Below are positions 38,101 to 46,525 of a DNA stretch of 64,000 nt, piece after piece (the first letter of the stretch is position 1; every line of letters begins with the position of its first letter). The notes below the pieces were generated by a model. It saw only the letters and a program-made list of their open reading frames with translations, did no database searches and was not told the origin of the DNA. This DNA is from Pseudorasbora parva. Taxonomy: Eukaryota > Chordata > Actinopteri > Cypriniformes > Gobionidae. The stretch spans positions 40,054,803 through 40,118,802 of the forward strand of contig NC_090177.1 of NCBI RefSeq assembly GCF_024679245.1, read 5' to 3'. A program made the position numbers and the translations under genes.

Positions 38101-41100
38101 TTCAGTGGCGTGAGGGCGGGGCTATAACCTGTCACTCACATGAGATCAACCAATAGCAAACCACAAGCATCCAATCAATTCCCCACGGACAAAATCAAAT
38201 CCCACCTTGCATTTGTTGTAGTTTGAGCAGTTTCACTCGGATATACAGTATGGCACATTAGGGAAGAAAAGACTATTGCAACTTCCGTTTAATGTTGACT
38301 TTAAGGTATTACTATAGGGCTTTGTGTCAAAGACTTTATACATCGGAAGACGGTGCACTCGGATCACTTATGAATGGGAGAAAGTGTAACTGCCAATATG
38401 GCGAATAAGCCCCGCCTTCTAAATGAAAGAGCCAATCGTTGATTAGCAAAGTTATTGCATCACTGCAGCTGCCGTTAGAAGCGCCAGTTGCTATAGTAAC
38501 AGGCAGAGCTCTGAGACGCTTAGGGCTGCGCATGCGCATTAGCTTTGTCCGGGCTGAAAAATGCAGGTTTTTTTTCATGATTCAAGCGTTTAAAACCAAT
38601 ATTTATGAGACAGTTGATGTCAGGCTTCACTGGTGATTTCAAATATGAAACTGAATCGTAAGCTTGGCGAACAGGCTTGGAGAATTTGATGTTTCCCCAT
38701 TTAAAGAGAGAGAGGAGCTGCACTTGCCTGCACCGGGAGTTGTTTCAAAGATGGCCGCCAACTGAAATGACTTGCCTAATAAGGGACTTTGTGTTTTCTC
38801 AGAATACCATAACCTGCCGTTGTTAAAGGACAACTCCGGTGAGAAATGAACCTTGGGGTAATTAACAGATGGTTACAGAGTAGATCGTTCTCTGGGATGC
38901 GTTTTCATGAAATCGAATGTAAAGAGTTTAATCTCTAAGAACAGATTAGCTTATACAGTATTGTTCAAAATAATAGCAGTACAATGTGACTAACCAGAAT
39001 AATCAAGGTTTTTAGTATATTTTTTATTGCTACGTGGCAAACAAGTTACCAGTAGGTTCAGTAGATTGTCAGAAAACAAACAAGACCCAGCATTCATGAT
39101 ATGCACGCTCTTAAGGCTGTGCAATTGGGCAATTAGTTGAAAGGGGTGTGTTCAAAAAAATAGCAGTGTCTACCTTTGACTGTACAAACTCAAAACTATT
39201 TTGTACAAACATTTTTTTTTCCTGGGATTTAGCAATCCTGTGAATCACTAAACTAATATTTAGTTGTATGACCACAGTTTTTTAAAACTGCTTGACATCT
39301 GTGTGGCATGGAGTCAACCAACTTGTGGCACCTCTCAGCTGTTATTCCACTCCATGATTCTTTAACAACATTCCACAATTCATTCACATTTCTTGGTTTT
39401 GCTTCAGAAACAGCATTTTTGATATCACCCCACAAGTTCTCAATTGGATTAAGGGCTGGAGATTGGGCTGGCCACTCCATAACATTCATTTTGTTGGTTT
39501 GGAACCAAGACTTTGCCCGTTTACTAGTGTGTTTTGGGTCATTGTCTTGTTGAAACAACCGTTTCAAGGGCATGTCCTCTTCAGCATCGGGCAACATGAC
39601 CTCTTCAAGTATTTTAACATATGCAAACTGATCCATGATCCCTGGTATGCGATAAATAGGCCCAACACCATAGTAGGAGAAACATGCCCATATCATGATG
39701 CTTGCACCTCCATGCTTCACTGTCTTCACTGTGTACTGTGGCTTGAATTCAGAGTTTGGGGGTCGTCTCACAAACTGCCTGTGGCCCTTGGACCCAAAAA
39801 GAACAATTTTACTCTCATCAGTCCACAAAATGTTCCTCCATTTCTCTTTAGGCCAGTTGATGTGTCCTTCTAATCAACTTTTTAATCAAAGTACGCTGTT
39901 CTTCTGAACAATGTCTTGAACGACCCATTTTCCTCAGCTTTCAAATGCATGTTCAACAAGTGTTGGCTTCATCCTTAAATAGGGGCCACCTGATTCACAC
40001 CTGTTTCTTCACAAAATTGATGACCTCAGTGATTGAATGCCACACTGCTATTTTTTTGAACACACCCCTTTCAACTAATTCAACTAATTGCCCAATTGCA
40101 CAGCCTTAAGAGCGTGCATATCATGAATGCTGGGTCTTGTTTGTTTTCTGACAATCTACTGAACCTACTGGTAACTTGTTTGCCACGTAGCAATAAAAAA
40201 TATACGAAAAACCTTGATTATTCTGGTTAGTCACATTGTACTGCTATTATTTTGAACAAGACTGTAACTCTAGTGTATGGGGCACAGAGTAGTGAAATTA
40301 AATCGCTAGTTAATACCACTAACAAGGCAGCATAATGTCTGTCATGCAACATTGCAATCCCTACATGCAAACTGGAGGATTGAGAACTTTGTAAGTGTAC
40401 AAACAGTTTAATAAGAAGATACTTTATAAAGACAGAACATTGCGCATTTACGGACAGCAGCCATCTTGGAAAACAGTCCCAACGAGTCGAGCCACGAATG
40501 CTGTGCTAAGTGATGAACTGTGACTTGGAATCTTCCCTGGTAGTTAGTCAACCATATATAATACACAGATATAATTCTTGCATTTCCATGTAATTAGATT
40601 TCACAAACGTAATTCCTATCGACCAGCTCACTTAGCACAGCGTTCATGGCTCGACTCGTCGGGACTGCTGTCCGTATACACGTAATGCACTCTCTTTATA
40701 AAGTATCTTCTTATTAAACTGACATAGACTAGTGTTATAAGCTAATCTGTTTTTAGAGATAAAACTCTTTACATTCGATTTTCATGAAAACGCATCCCAG
40801 AGAACGATCCACTCTGTAACCATCTGTTAATTACCCCTAGGTTCATTTCTCACCGGAGTTGTCCTTTAACATCATGATTTACCAGTTGAGTTGCGAGAAC
40901 AAATAAATATATAATTTCTTTACCTGAGCCCCACTGATTTCACCAAAGCAATATCCCAGAACCACAGTGGCCATACCAGCCGCCAGGGCGGGGTAGATGG
41001 GCCCCGGGGAGGCCCCGTCCGGCCCAGGCACTAAAGAGCCCAGCACAGCACAGACAAAGACCAAGGAACCAAGAGTCTCTGCCAGAGTCCCCTGCCAAAA

Positions 41101-42537
41101 CTGACGGCTCCTCAGCTCCTGATGGTGTGAATTAAACGTGAAACTGGCATTAAACCCGTGATGAACTGACTGTTTCAACGGCTATTAAACACTATCAGTA
41201 TCCAGCAAATCAAATTTATTTATTTTTTACAAAATTTTACAAAATAAGATGATGGTAATTTACATGATCAAAACTCCACAAAGCAAAATACACAAAAAAA
41301 AAAAATTGTAAACCGTGAAGTGTATTGACAAAATATTGATGATATTCCAAAAGTGTTGCTAAATCCAAAACATAATACACTGTAAAAACAAAAACAAAAA
41401 CAAAAAACAATATATATATATACTTTAAAATAAGTTTTTTGATTTTCATTGAAATTAAACATTTGAGTTAATACAATACACATTTTTCAGAATCTACAAC
41501 CTTTATTCAAATATGAAAATATTTTGTAAGCATATTGTGTGTGTTTTATTTGTGATGATGCAGTGAAGCATGCCAAATAGTGCTATTTTCATGATTTATC
41601 ACATTTTTTTATGTGGTTCAGATACAATAATATTTCAAGTTTCTATTTATTAAAACGAATTTCCTTCATTGTATCAACTCAAATTTTTAATAAAAAAAAA
41701 CTAAAAATTTTGCAGCCAGGCAACCAGGCTACTTACTTAGTTAAACCAACAACAACAAAATGACAGTGTAGAGACAGCAAACTGTTCTAGCTAAAGAAAA
41801 CTATAGTATACACAATATACAATTTAAAAAAAAAGTGTATACACTGTTACAAAATGTTGTTAGTTTAACTTAAAGTAAGTAACCTGGTTGCCTTAAAATT
41901 ATGAGTTTATTGAAATTAAAAAATGTTCTTGATATAATGAAGGATATTGGTTTAATAAAGAGAAACTCACAATATTAGCGTATCTGAACCACAATACAAT
42001 TTTTATAAATAATGAAAATAGCACAATTTGTCATGTTTCACTGCGTCATCACAAATAAAACACAAAATTACCCAATATATGCTCACATAATCTCTTCATA
42101 ATATTTGAATAAAATATTTGAATTTGTCGATTCTCAAAAATGTTGCATTAACTCAAATGTTTAATTTCAATTAACTCAAAATTTTAAGGCCACCAGGTAA
42201 CATTTTTATTTTTTATTTTACAGTGTAGCGCGTTTATAATTATACACAGTATGTGTGTAACCTTAATATATAGTTACATATAAAAAGTCATATAATTAGA
42301 ATTTTGTGACGATGCAAGCATTAAATAAATAAAAGCATTTTTAGTGTCACCACACATTTTCTCCAGAGTAAAATGTGGACATTGAACCAATTGAAAACTT
42401 TTTAACTATAGCATTTCACCATAAATTCCCCATAAAACCTGATCTTTTACTCAAACTGGGTCCACGTCAAATCTGACAATTGAATCTCCGGCAGCCAATC
42501 AATGTGTTTTATTAGCCCTTACCTCTTTTATTCCCAT
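28900..42537 (-). CDS. aqp14: aquaporin-14-type channel, complete (6 coding exons, ~277 aa)
   Basis: Exons are 42523-42537 (tentative), 40924-41118, 37732-37893, 35794-35958, 33447-33527 and 28900-29115. The product has the six-helix MIP fold with two intact NPA motifs: GAQVNPAV (Asn ~72) and SLNPARS (Asn ~188). The last three exons have the same phases as classical aquaporins, and the 55- and 27-codon exons are the same size as in mip. C-terminal [13 protein letters not shown] resembles AQP4. Aligned with AQP0 numbering, the constriction positions F48/H172/A181/R187 become Ala52, Ile176, Ala185 and Arg191. The pore therefore has no aromatic and no His, as described for the AQP4-related Aqp14 subfamily, which is kept in fishes and lost in eutherian mammals and permeates water plus small solutes such as urea. 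The tail contains SVSRSSLS, a possible kinase site. It lies in tandem upstream of mip on the same strand. An AQP4-like paralogue is the alternative, but the filter argues for Aqp14. Confidence 0.8.
29562..29909 (-). mobile_element. CACTG-ended MITE, TA-flanked (copy 1)
   Basis: Starts CACTGTAAAAAA and ends TTACAGTG between TA dinucleotides. It contains the shared phrases AGTAAGTAACCTGG..GCC and TAAAATTTTGAGTT in inverted orientation. Non-coding; aqp14 intron 5. Confidence 0.78.
30284..31903 (+). mobile_element. Tc1 element, full length (copy 1)
   Basis: 1620 bp flanked by TA on both sides. Terminal inverted repeats of about 214 bp begin CAGTCTTGTTCAAAATAATA. Within each repeat a similar motif (TTCAAAA..AATAGCAGT) occurs at the outer end and again ~190 bp inward, the IR/DR layout used by Sleeping Beauty-type elements. 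It carries the intact transposase at 30611-31606. Confidence 0.93.
30611..31606 (+). CDS. Tc1 transposase, intact (331 aa)
   Basis: This is a cut-and-paste DNA transposase of the Tc1 group that inserts at TA. The reading frame is uninterrupted from ATG to TAG. An N-terminal helix-turn-helix region (residues ~8-45, [18 protein letters not shown]), a basic RRGRKRK patch (51-57) and a second DNA-binding region come before the catalytic domain. The triad is WTDES (D144), QQDNDPKH (D235) and NPIENLW (E270), with exactly 34 residues between the last two, so DD34E. It lies centrally between long terminal inverted repeats (element 30284-31903), inside aqp14 intron 5 in the opposite orientation. It differs from the copy at 49644-50639 at only four residues. 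Confidence 0.92.
   Translation: MGRSRHCSEEQRTLIKKLIREGKTYKEVQKMIGCSAKMISNALKWRAKPERRGRKRKTTIKMDRRITRMAKAQPMITSRMIKDSLELPVSTVTVRRRLCEANLFSRIPRKVPLLKKRHVQKRLQFAKEHINWPKEKWRNILWTDESKIVLFGSKGHRQFVRRPPNSEFKPQYTVKTVKHGGASIMIWACFSYYGVGPIYRIPGIMDQFAYVKILEEVMLPDAEEDMPLKRLFQQDNDPKHTSKRAKSWFQTNKMNVMEWPAQSPALNPIENLWGDIKNAVSEAKPRNVNELWNVVKESWSGITAERCHKLVDSMPHRCQAVLKNCGHTTKY
32308..33087. mobile_element. Harbinger-like MITE in aqp14 intron 5
   Basis: Ends AGCCTAGTTCACACTGC / GCAGTCTGAACTAGGCT with TTA duplications (32305-32307, 33088-33090). It is non-coding and nested inside the larger TTAA-flanked element. Confidence 0.8.
33447..33527 (-). CDS. aqp14: aqp14 exon: second NPA
   Basis: 27 codons (81 bp, the same size as mip exon 3): [18 protein letters not shown] to WEHHW. 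It contains the second NPA and the conserved constriction Arg. It has canonical splice sites (GATTTAG|GGG, TGG|GTAAGT). Confidence 0.92.
33672..33992. repeat. foldback MITE, left part, split by another insertion
   Basis: ACCGTTCAAAAGATTTGG start and GCTGCATTTATTTGATCAAA arm. Its other arm reappears at 35700-35793, after the CACTCTTAG element that interrupts it. Confidence 0.68.
34173..34888 (+). mobile_element. 5'-truncated RTE/Rex3-type LINE fragment
   Basis: Two overlapping reading frames encode the C-terminal part of a retrotransposon reverse-transcriptase polyprotein: [33 protein letters not shown], then [11 protein letters not shown] and [15 protein letters not shown] small insertion near 34495 shifts the frame. 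It ends in a GATG tandem tail, typical of RTE/Rex3 elements. Flanks TAAACTGTTGT and TAAACTCTTGT look like an 11-bp target duplication. Confidence 0.8.
34900..35297 (+). mobile_element. CACTG-ended MITE, TA-flanked (copy 2)
   Basis: Same family as 29562-29909, opposite orientation (TTGGTTTAACTTAAAAAAGT near the left end). Inserted directly after the LINE tail in aqp14 intron 4. Confidence 0.78.
35700..35793. repeat. foldback MITE, right arm, abutting aqp14 exon 4
   Basis: CTTTACTGTCAATTTCGATC and TTGCTGAATAAATGTCTTAA match the family arm. The homology runs to the donor of aqp14 exon 4, and the outermost ~35 bp of the MITE is missing. Confidence 0.62.
35794..35958 (-). CDS. aqp14: aqp14 exon: TM4-TM5
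   Basis: 55 codons (165 bp, the same size as mip exon 2), [15 protein letters not shown] to TTAIFIA. The constriction His of classical aquaporins is replaced by Ile (TTAIFIA against mip TMGHLMG). The acceptor is CTCTGAAG|GTC and the donor GCT|GTAAGA. The intronic bases of the donor run directly into a MITE fragment. Confidence 0.88.
36423..36811 (+). mobile_element. CACTG-ended MITE, TA-flanked (copy 3)
   Basis: Same family and orientation as copy 2; the left end is slightly diverged (CACTCC). aqp14 intron 3. Confidence 0.78.
37732..37893 (-). CDS. aqp14: aqp14 exon: first NPA, TM3
   Basis: 54 codons starting [10 protein letters not shown], with the AQCLGG helix typical of TM3, ending NYINK. 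The acceptor is TTGTTTTAG. The donor is AAG|GTCCAC, a poor match beyond GT, with transposon-like sequence starting about 24 bases into the intron. The frame across to the next exon ([13 protein letters not shown]) is right, so this junction is still favoured. Confidence 0.8.
37970..38230 (-). repeat. dispersed repeat shared with 49.0-49.2 kb
   Basis: Its reverse complement matches 49030-49200 (GATCTCATGTGAGTGAC, CCGCCCTCACGCCA, AAGAGATGT.GCTGCAAGA). aqp14 intron 2. No ORF. Confidence 0.6.
38956..40264 (-). mobile_element. Tc1 element, internally deleted (copy 2)
   Basis: Same family as the elements at 30284 and 49346, with both ends and TA duplications present, but only 1309 bp. About 320 bp of the N-terminal coding region is gone. 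A 9-bp duplication (CAACTAATT) lies in one terminal repeat near 40073. It is inserted inside a TTAA-flanked palindromic element in aqp14 intron 2. Confidence 0.9.
39253..39928 (-). pseudogene. Tc1 transposase with internal out-of-frame deletion
   Basis: It starts with the same [11 protein letters not shown] as the intact copies, then jumps after the LIR segment (~residue 20) to the HINWPKEKW region (~residue 129). The loss of about 320 bp is not a multiple of three and removes the helix-turn-helix region, so no functional protein is expected. The catalytic half is otherwise intact. Confidence 0.88.
40924..41118 (-). CDS. aqp14: aqp14 exon: TM1, TM2 and loop B start
   Basis: 65 codons in phase 0/0, with acceptor CACCATCAG|GAG and donor CAG|GTAAAG. 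It covers [14 protein letters not shown] (the classical W..xxAE start of TM1) to FGEISGAQ. The exon stops immediately before the first NPA, where mip has no intron. Loop B reads GEISGAQ instead of the usual GHISGGH: both His positions are changed. Confidence 0.85.
41378..41768 (-). mobile_element. CACTG-ended MITE, TA-flanked (copy 4)
   Basis: Same family, inverted orientation. aqp14 intron 1; forms a head-to-head pair with the copy at 41842. Confidence 0.78.
41842..42225 (+). mobile_element. CACTG-ended MITE, TA-flanked (copy 5)
   Basis: Same family, plus orientation, only 73 bp from copy 4. In the aqp14 pre-mRNA the two would form a long hairpin. Confidence 0.78.
42523..42537 (-). CDS. aqp14: aqp14 tentative first coding exon (5 codons, MGIKE)
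   Basis: The next exon has no in-frame ATG between its acceptor and the upstream stop, so a separate start exon is required. Here ATG GGA ATA AAA GAG is followed by a good donor (GAG|GTAAGG) in the right phase. The join gives [13 protein letters not shown], a short aquaporin-like N-terminus. It was chosen by donor quality and phase only; an exon elsewhere upstream is possible. Confidence 0.45.
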
Positions 42538-43820
42538 TCCAAGTGTGATCTTTTCCAATCCGTCAGTCAGTGGGCCAGTATACGCCTGTCCTGATATCAG
42601 TGTGTGTGTTTGAGGGTAATGGAGGGGTGTCTTCTGTCAGAAAGAGGCTAATTAATTCCAGTGGAGGAGACTACAGGAGGCCCGGGCACAAAGGGATCAC
42701 CCCTCCCTTCCTCCCGCTAAATGCCTAGCAGTGCTGACAAACCTCCACAGCTGCTCAGCATGCATCATAAACATCAACTTCAATTGGGCACATGAAGCTT
42801 TAATTCTGTGTAGCAACAGCCCCCGGGCCGCATCGGCGAGGTGCAACAGGTCGCTCGTATTCACCTGCTCTGGGCTGAAGGAGAGCAGCCTAAACCACTG
42901 AGGGTTTGAGTGTTGGCCAGTAGGACACACTGAGGGTTTTCGGTTTATCATTTGTCTGCCATTATTGGGTGTTGGTGAATAAACGAGTGAAAGTGCGCAC
43001 ATATATTATCCACCGTTTCTCTCCTTTCATCACCCTACTTGTGAAGTCCTGTGATCATTTCCATGGCGACAGCCTGATTCGGTTGCCATGACACCTATTA
43101 TGATGCCGCAGTGCTAGACGGCTCTTTAAAGTGGCCTGTTTTAGATGAGCCAAACATGCAATCGGGACCTTTTATTGGCCTTTAAATACATTCAGTTTAG
43201 ACTCTTTCAAACTGCATAAGACTGATACAGCTTCACTGAAATGTGACAGACACCCAAGAAACATTTAATTAAATATGACTAATCAATAACCTGTATGTTA
43301 GCATTGCTCTGGTTCCCTCCACAAAACCCCAATAGGATTTTTCCATTGGCTTTTGGATTATTGCAGAAAATATGAGGATTATGATTCTTGCACATTTTGT
43401 TTATCACGATAATCTTCACAAATGAGCACAACTTTTCTGAAGCCTAACTACAATGGACAGAAGTACTAAACTAAACATAGGCTATAAACAAACTACTTCA
43501 CGGTCACATGACTTGAACTTCACTGTCATTAAGCTTCAAGGCTTCCCGTCTTCATTTAAAAACCTCTTTCCCTGAAAGTGTGTTACTTATAATAGTTTGC
43601 AAGAGTGTGATTATAAACACGATGAGGCTGAGAAGTGAGTAGTTTACCTGTTAATGGACACGACAGCCTCTGTAGCCTCATTTAGACACTTGTTAGCAAC
43701 CACTCTTTTTAAGACATGTCAAATAAAATAAAAAATTATGGTATTACTGATGGATTTTGAATTTAATTTTATTTTTATGAATAAATATAGCTTTATTTTT
43801 ATTTCAGTGTCATTTTAGTA
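42538..43820. other. aqp14 5' flank
   Basis: 42600-43100 is GC-richer and non-repetitive, consistent with promoter or 5' UTR. The 101-codon open frame on minus at 42697-43002 has no recognisable domain. Confidence 0.4.
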
Positions 43821-45005
43821 CAAACCTGATTCCAAAAATAGTTGTCCATAAAAAAAGGAATGCAATAAATTACAAATCTCATAAACTTATATTTTATTCA
43901 CAATAGAATACAGATAACATATCAAATGTTGAAAGTGAGACATTTATTGGCTCATTTTGGATTTCATGAGAGCATCTAAAAAAGTTGGGACACCGTGAAA
44001 TAAGAGGCTGGAAAAGTTAGATGTACATATAAGGAACAGGCGGAGGACCAGTTTGCAACTTATTAGGTCAACTGGCAACATGATTGGGTAAGTGCCTCTC
44101 AGAGAGGCAGAGTCTCTCAGAAGTCAAGAAAGGTAAAAAAAAAAGATGCCATATCTGAACATGATCCAGAAGCGCAGGCGTTTTCTCTGGGCCAAGGCTC
44201 ATTTAAAATGGACTGTGGCAAAGTGGAAAACTGTTCTGTGTTCTTTTTGGAAAACTGGGACGCCATGTCATCCAGACTAAAGAGGACAAGGACAACCCAA
44301 GCTGTTATCAGCGCTCAGTTCAGAAGCTGCATCTCTGATGGTATGGGGTTCATGAGTGTGTGTGGCATGGGCAGCTTACACATCTGGAAAGGCACCATCA
44401 ATGCTGAAAGATATATCCAAGTTCTAGAACAGCATTTGCTTCCAACCAGACATTGTCTCTTTCAGGGAAGACCTTGCATTTTCCAACATGACAATGCCAG
44501 ACCACATACTGCATCAGTTACAGCATCATGGCTGAGCAGAAGAAGGGTCCGGGTCCTGAAATGTCCAGCCTGCAGTCCAGATCTTACACCCATAGAAAAC
44601 ATTTGGGGCATCATAAAGAGGAAGATGCGACAAAGAAGACCTAAGACAGTTGAGCAACTAGAAGCCTGTATTAGACAAGAATGGGACAACATTCCTGTTC
44701 CTAAACTTGAGCAGCTTGTCTCCTCAGTCCCCAGAGGTTTGCAGACTGTTATAAAAAGAAGAGAGGATGCCACACAGTGGTGAACATGGCCTTGTCCCAA
44801 CCTTTTTGAGATGTGTTGATGCCATGAAACTTAAAATCAACTTATTTTCCCCTCAAAATTATACATTTTCTCAGTTTAAACATCTGTCATCTATGTTGTA
44901 TTCTGAATAAAATATTGATATTTGAAACGTCCAAATTCCACATCATTGTATTCTGATTTTATTCACAATTTCTACAGTGTCCCAACTTTTTTGGAATCGG
45001 GTTTT
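43821..45005 (+). mobile_element. Tc1-like element with 5'-deleted transposase
   Basis: Terminal repeats contain GATTCCAAAAA and AGTTGGGACAC on the left, and GTGTCCCAACTTTTTTGG on the right. TA is present at the left edge (43819-43820) and, less certainly, at the right. The transposase N-terminal half is missing. Confidence 0.8.
44208..44783 (+). pseudogene. Tc1 transposase catalytic-domain remnant
   Basis: An open segment of ~190 codons carries FQHDNARPHT and SPDLTPIENIW (second D and E of the triad) and a normal-looking C-terminus. The helix-turn-helix domain and the first catalytic Asp motif are missing or garbled. Upstream, KAHLKWTVAKW is still readable in another frame near 44190. Confidence 0.75.
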
Positions 45006-45472
45006 TACTTCAACAAAATTAATTTTTCTTTCAACATTTCTCATTTTGAAGTTTAAAAGTTCACTGTGTAATTTTTTTTCCATCAATCCTTCTTCACAAA
45101 TGTGTTTTTGTCTTATCCTGATTCTCTATGGTAAACCCATTATAAGTACTTTGATGTGTGTATGGTGTGGGAGTAGCATAGGTTAGTTGGTGTTAAAAAA
45201 AAAAAAGAAGCCGAACAGAGGAGAGTCTGCCAGCAAAAAGAGAGAACCCATCAAAGCTTGTGATAAAACAAGAATCAACATTGGCTTGGCTTTTCGGATA
45301 TAGTGAGAACTGAGGGATTTGAAATGCTGTAAAAGCGACAGAGATTGCGTAAGTATTACTCAAAAGGTGAGTAAGGTGTTTTAGTGAACAGATAAATTGC
45401 CACGTATAGCTCTCTAACAGAATTCTTTGTAAAGCATTATCTGGGTAGTTAACACATAAGCAGTAAAAAATT

Positions 45473-46525
45473 AGTCTGGGTAAAGCCAGCCCAATCTGCT
45501 GACGATTTGCTTTGGCCCTGCAGCTCAGGCTGGAAACCTGTACATTCCAGACATTTATATTTACATTCATCCTGCTTCTGTTACACATTTGAGGTAACCA
45601 ATCACAGACTGGCTTATCCACCTGGCACGCTATTGGCTGGTTTAACACGATGACGGATAGAGAAGCGATCATAGACAGTAAAAGAAATGGACAGAGCGAC
45701 CCCATTGACGTCAACGGCGAAATAATGAAGTCAACCTAGGAGCACTCACTTCCTGATGGCTGAGTGAACTGCGCAGGCTCAGACTGAGCTTGAAGACGTA
45801 GATGTGACGTGAGCCTCCTGTCTGACAGCTGTAGGTCTTCTACTAGTTGTGGAAAGTGAAATCTGAATCACGTTGTTTAAATATTTTCTCCCGTTGCTTT
45901 TGGCTCACTATGGGCTTCTCCCCATTCTTCCCCCTTGACTTTATCAGACTTTATGTCTCCACCCCCCGACTGCCTCATAGACAGTAAAAGATTGCTTCTG
46001 AGCGTCTCCTCCTGTCTATACGGTAATTACTCAACTGTGCGACAGAGTCGCGTTGGTTATGACCCAATCTTTAGCCTATTTTGACAAAAACAGCTTCTAC
46101 GGGGCGATAGTGTAAGATACAAGGTAACGGACCCTTTTATGCATTGTCGTGTTTCTTTAGAAATAAACAATGGACAAATGGAGTCTTTAAACGCCTCAGA
46201 TGTAAAGTTATTCACTGTCAAAGTGACTCAAAAATGAATGGGAGTCAATGGGATGCTAACAGCAGGTGATGGCTTGGTTAGCAATGGCCACCCCTAGGGG
46301 TGGAACGCTTTCCGAGCGCTAGATTACCCCCTTGGAAGAGATGGGCCGTTGCCCGTTGATCACGCCTCTTGTGCTCTGATTGGTTGAGGACTATCCAATT
46401 GCGTACAGAGTCATTTGAATAATGCCCGTTGATCACTCCTCTTGTGCAGAAGAAAATACAGAGCAGACTCTCCAGACCAGTGTTCAAGCTTAAATTGAGC
46501 TTGGTCTGGTGATAGCCAGACAAGT
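45473..46525. repeat. MITE-like repeat X, interrupted copy
   Basis: Outer parts 45473-45669 and 46335-46525 match 58897-59240. Shared phrases are CTGGAAACCTGTACATT, GGGCCGTTGCCC and TTGGTCTGGTGATAGCCAGA. Short inverted ends GTCTGG/CCAGAC. Confidence 0.7.
45670..46334. mobile_element. 665-bp dispersed repeat with 8-bp target duplication (copy 2)
   Basis: Same repeat as 16712-17379, flanked by GAAGCGAT and GAAGAGAT (7 of 8 match). It interrupts another repeat whose uninterrupted form is at 58897-59240, which defines the insertion point exactly. Confidence 0.78.

Larger units (their letters stand above)
38827..40865. mobile_element. TTAA-flanked palindromic element in aqp14 intron 2
   Basis: Ends AGGACAACTCCGGTGAGAAA / TTTCTCACCGGAGTTGTCCT with TTAA on both sides. 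The arms (38827-38955 and ~40735-40865) are inverted copies. A second inverted pair lies near 40450-40520 and 40625-40680 (GGACAGCAG/CTGCTGTCC). The deleted Tc1 copy (38956-40264) is inserted in it. Confidence 0.78.

Noticed and set aside
42697..43002. 101-codon minus-strand open frame upstream of aqp14
   Set aside because: No homology recognised, no splice context, Cys/His pattern not domain-like; kept only as flank.
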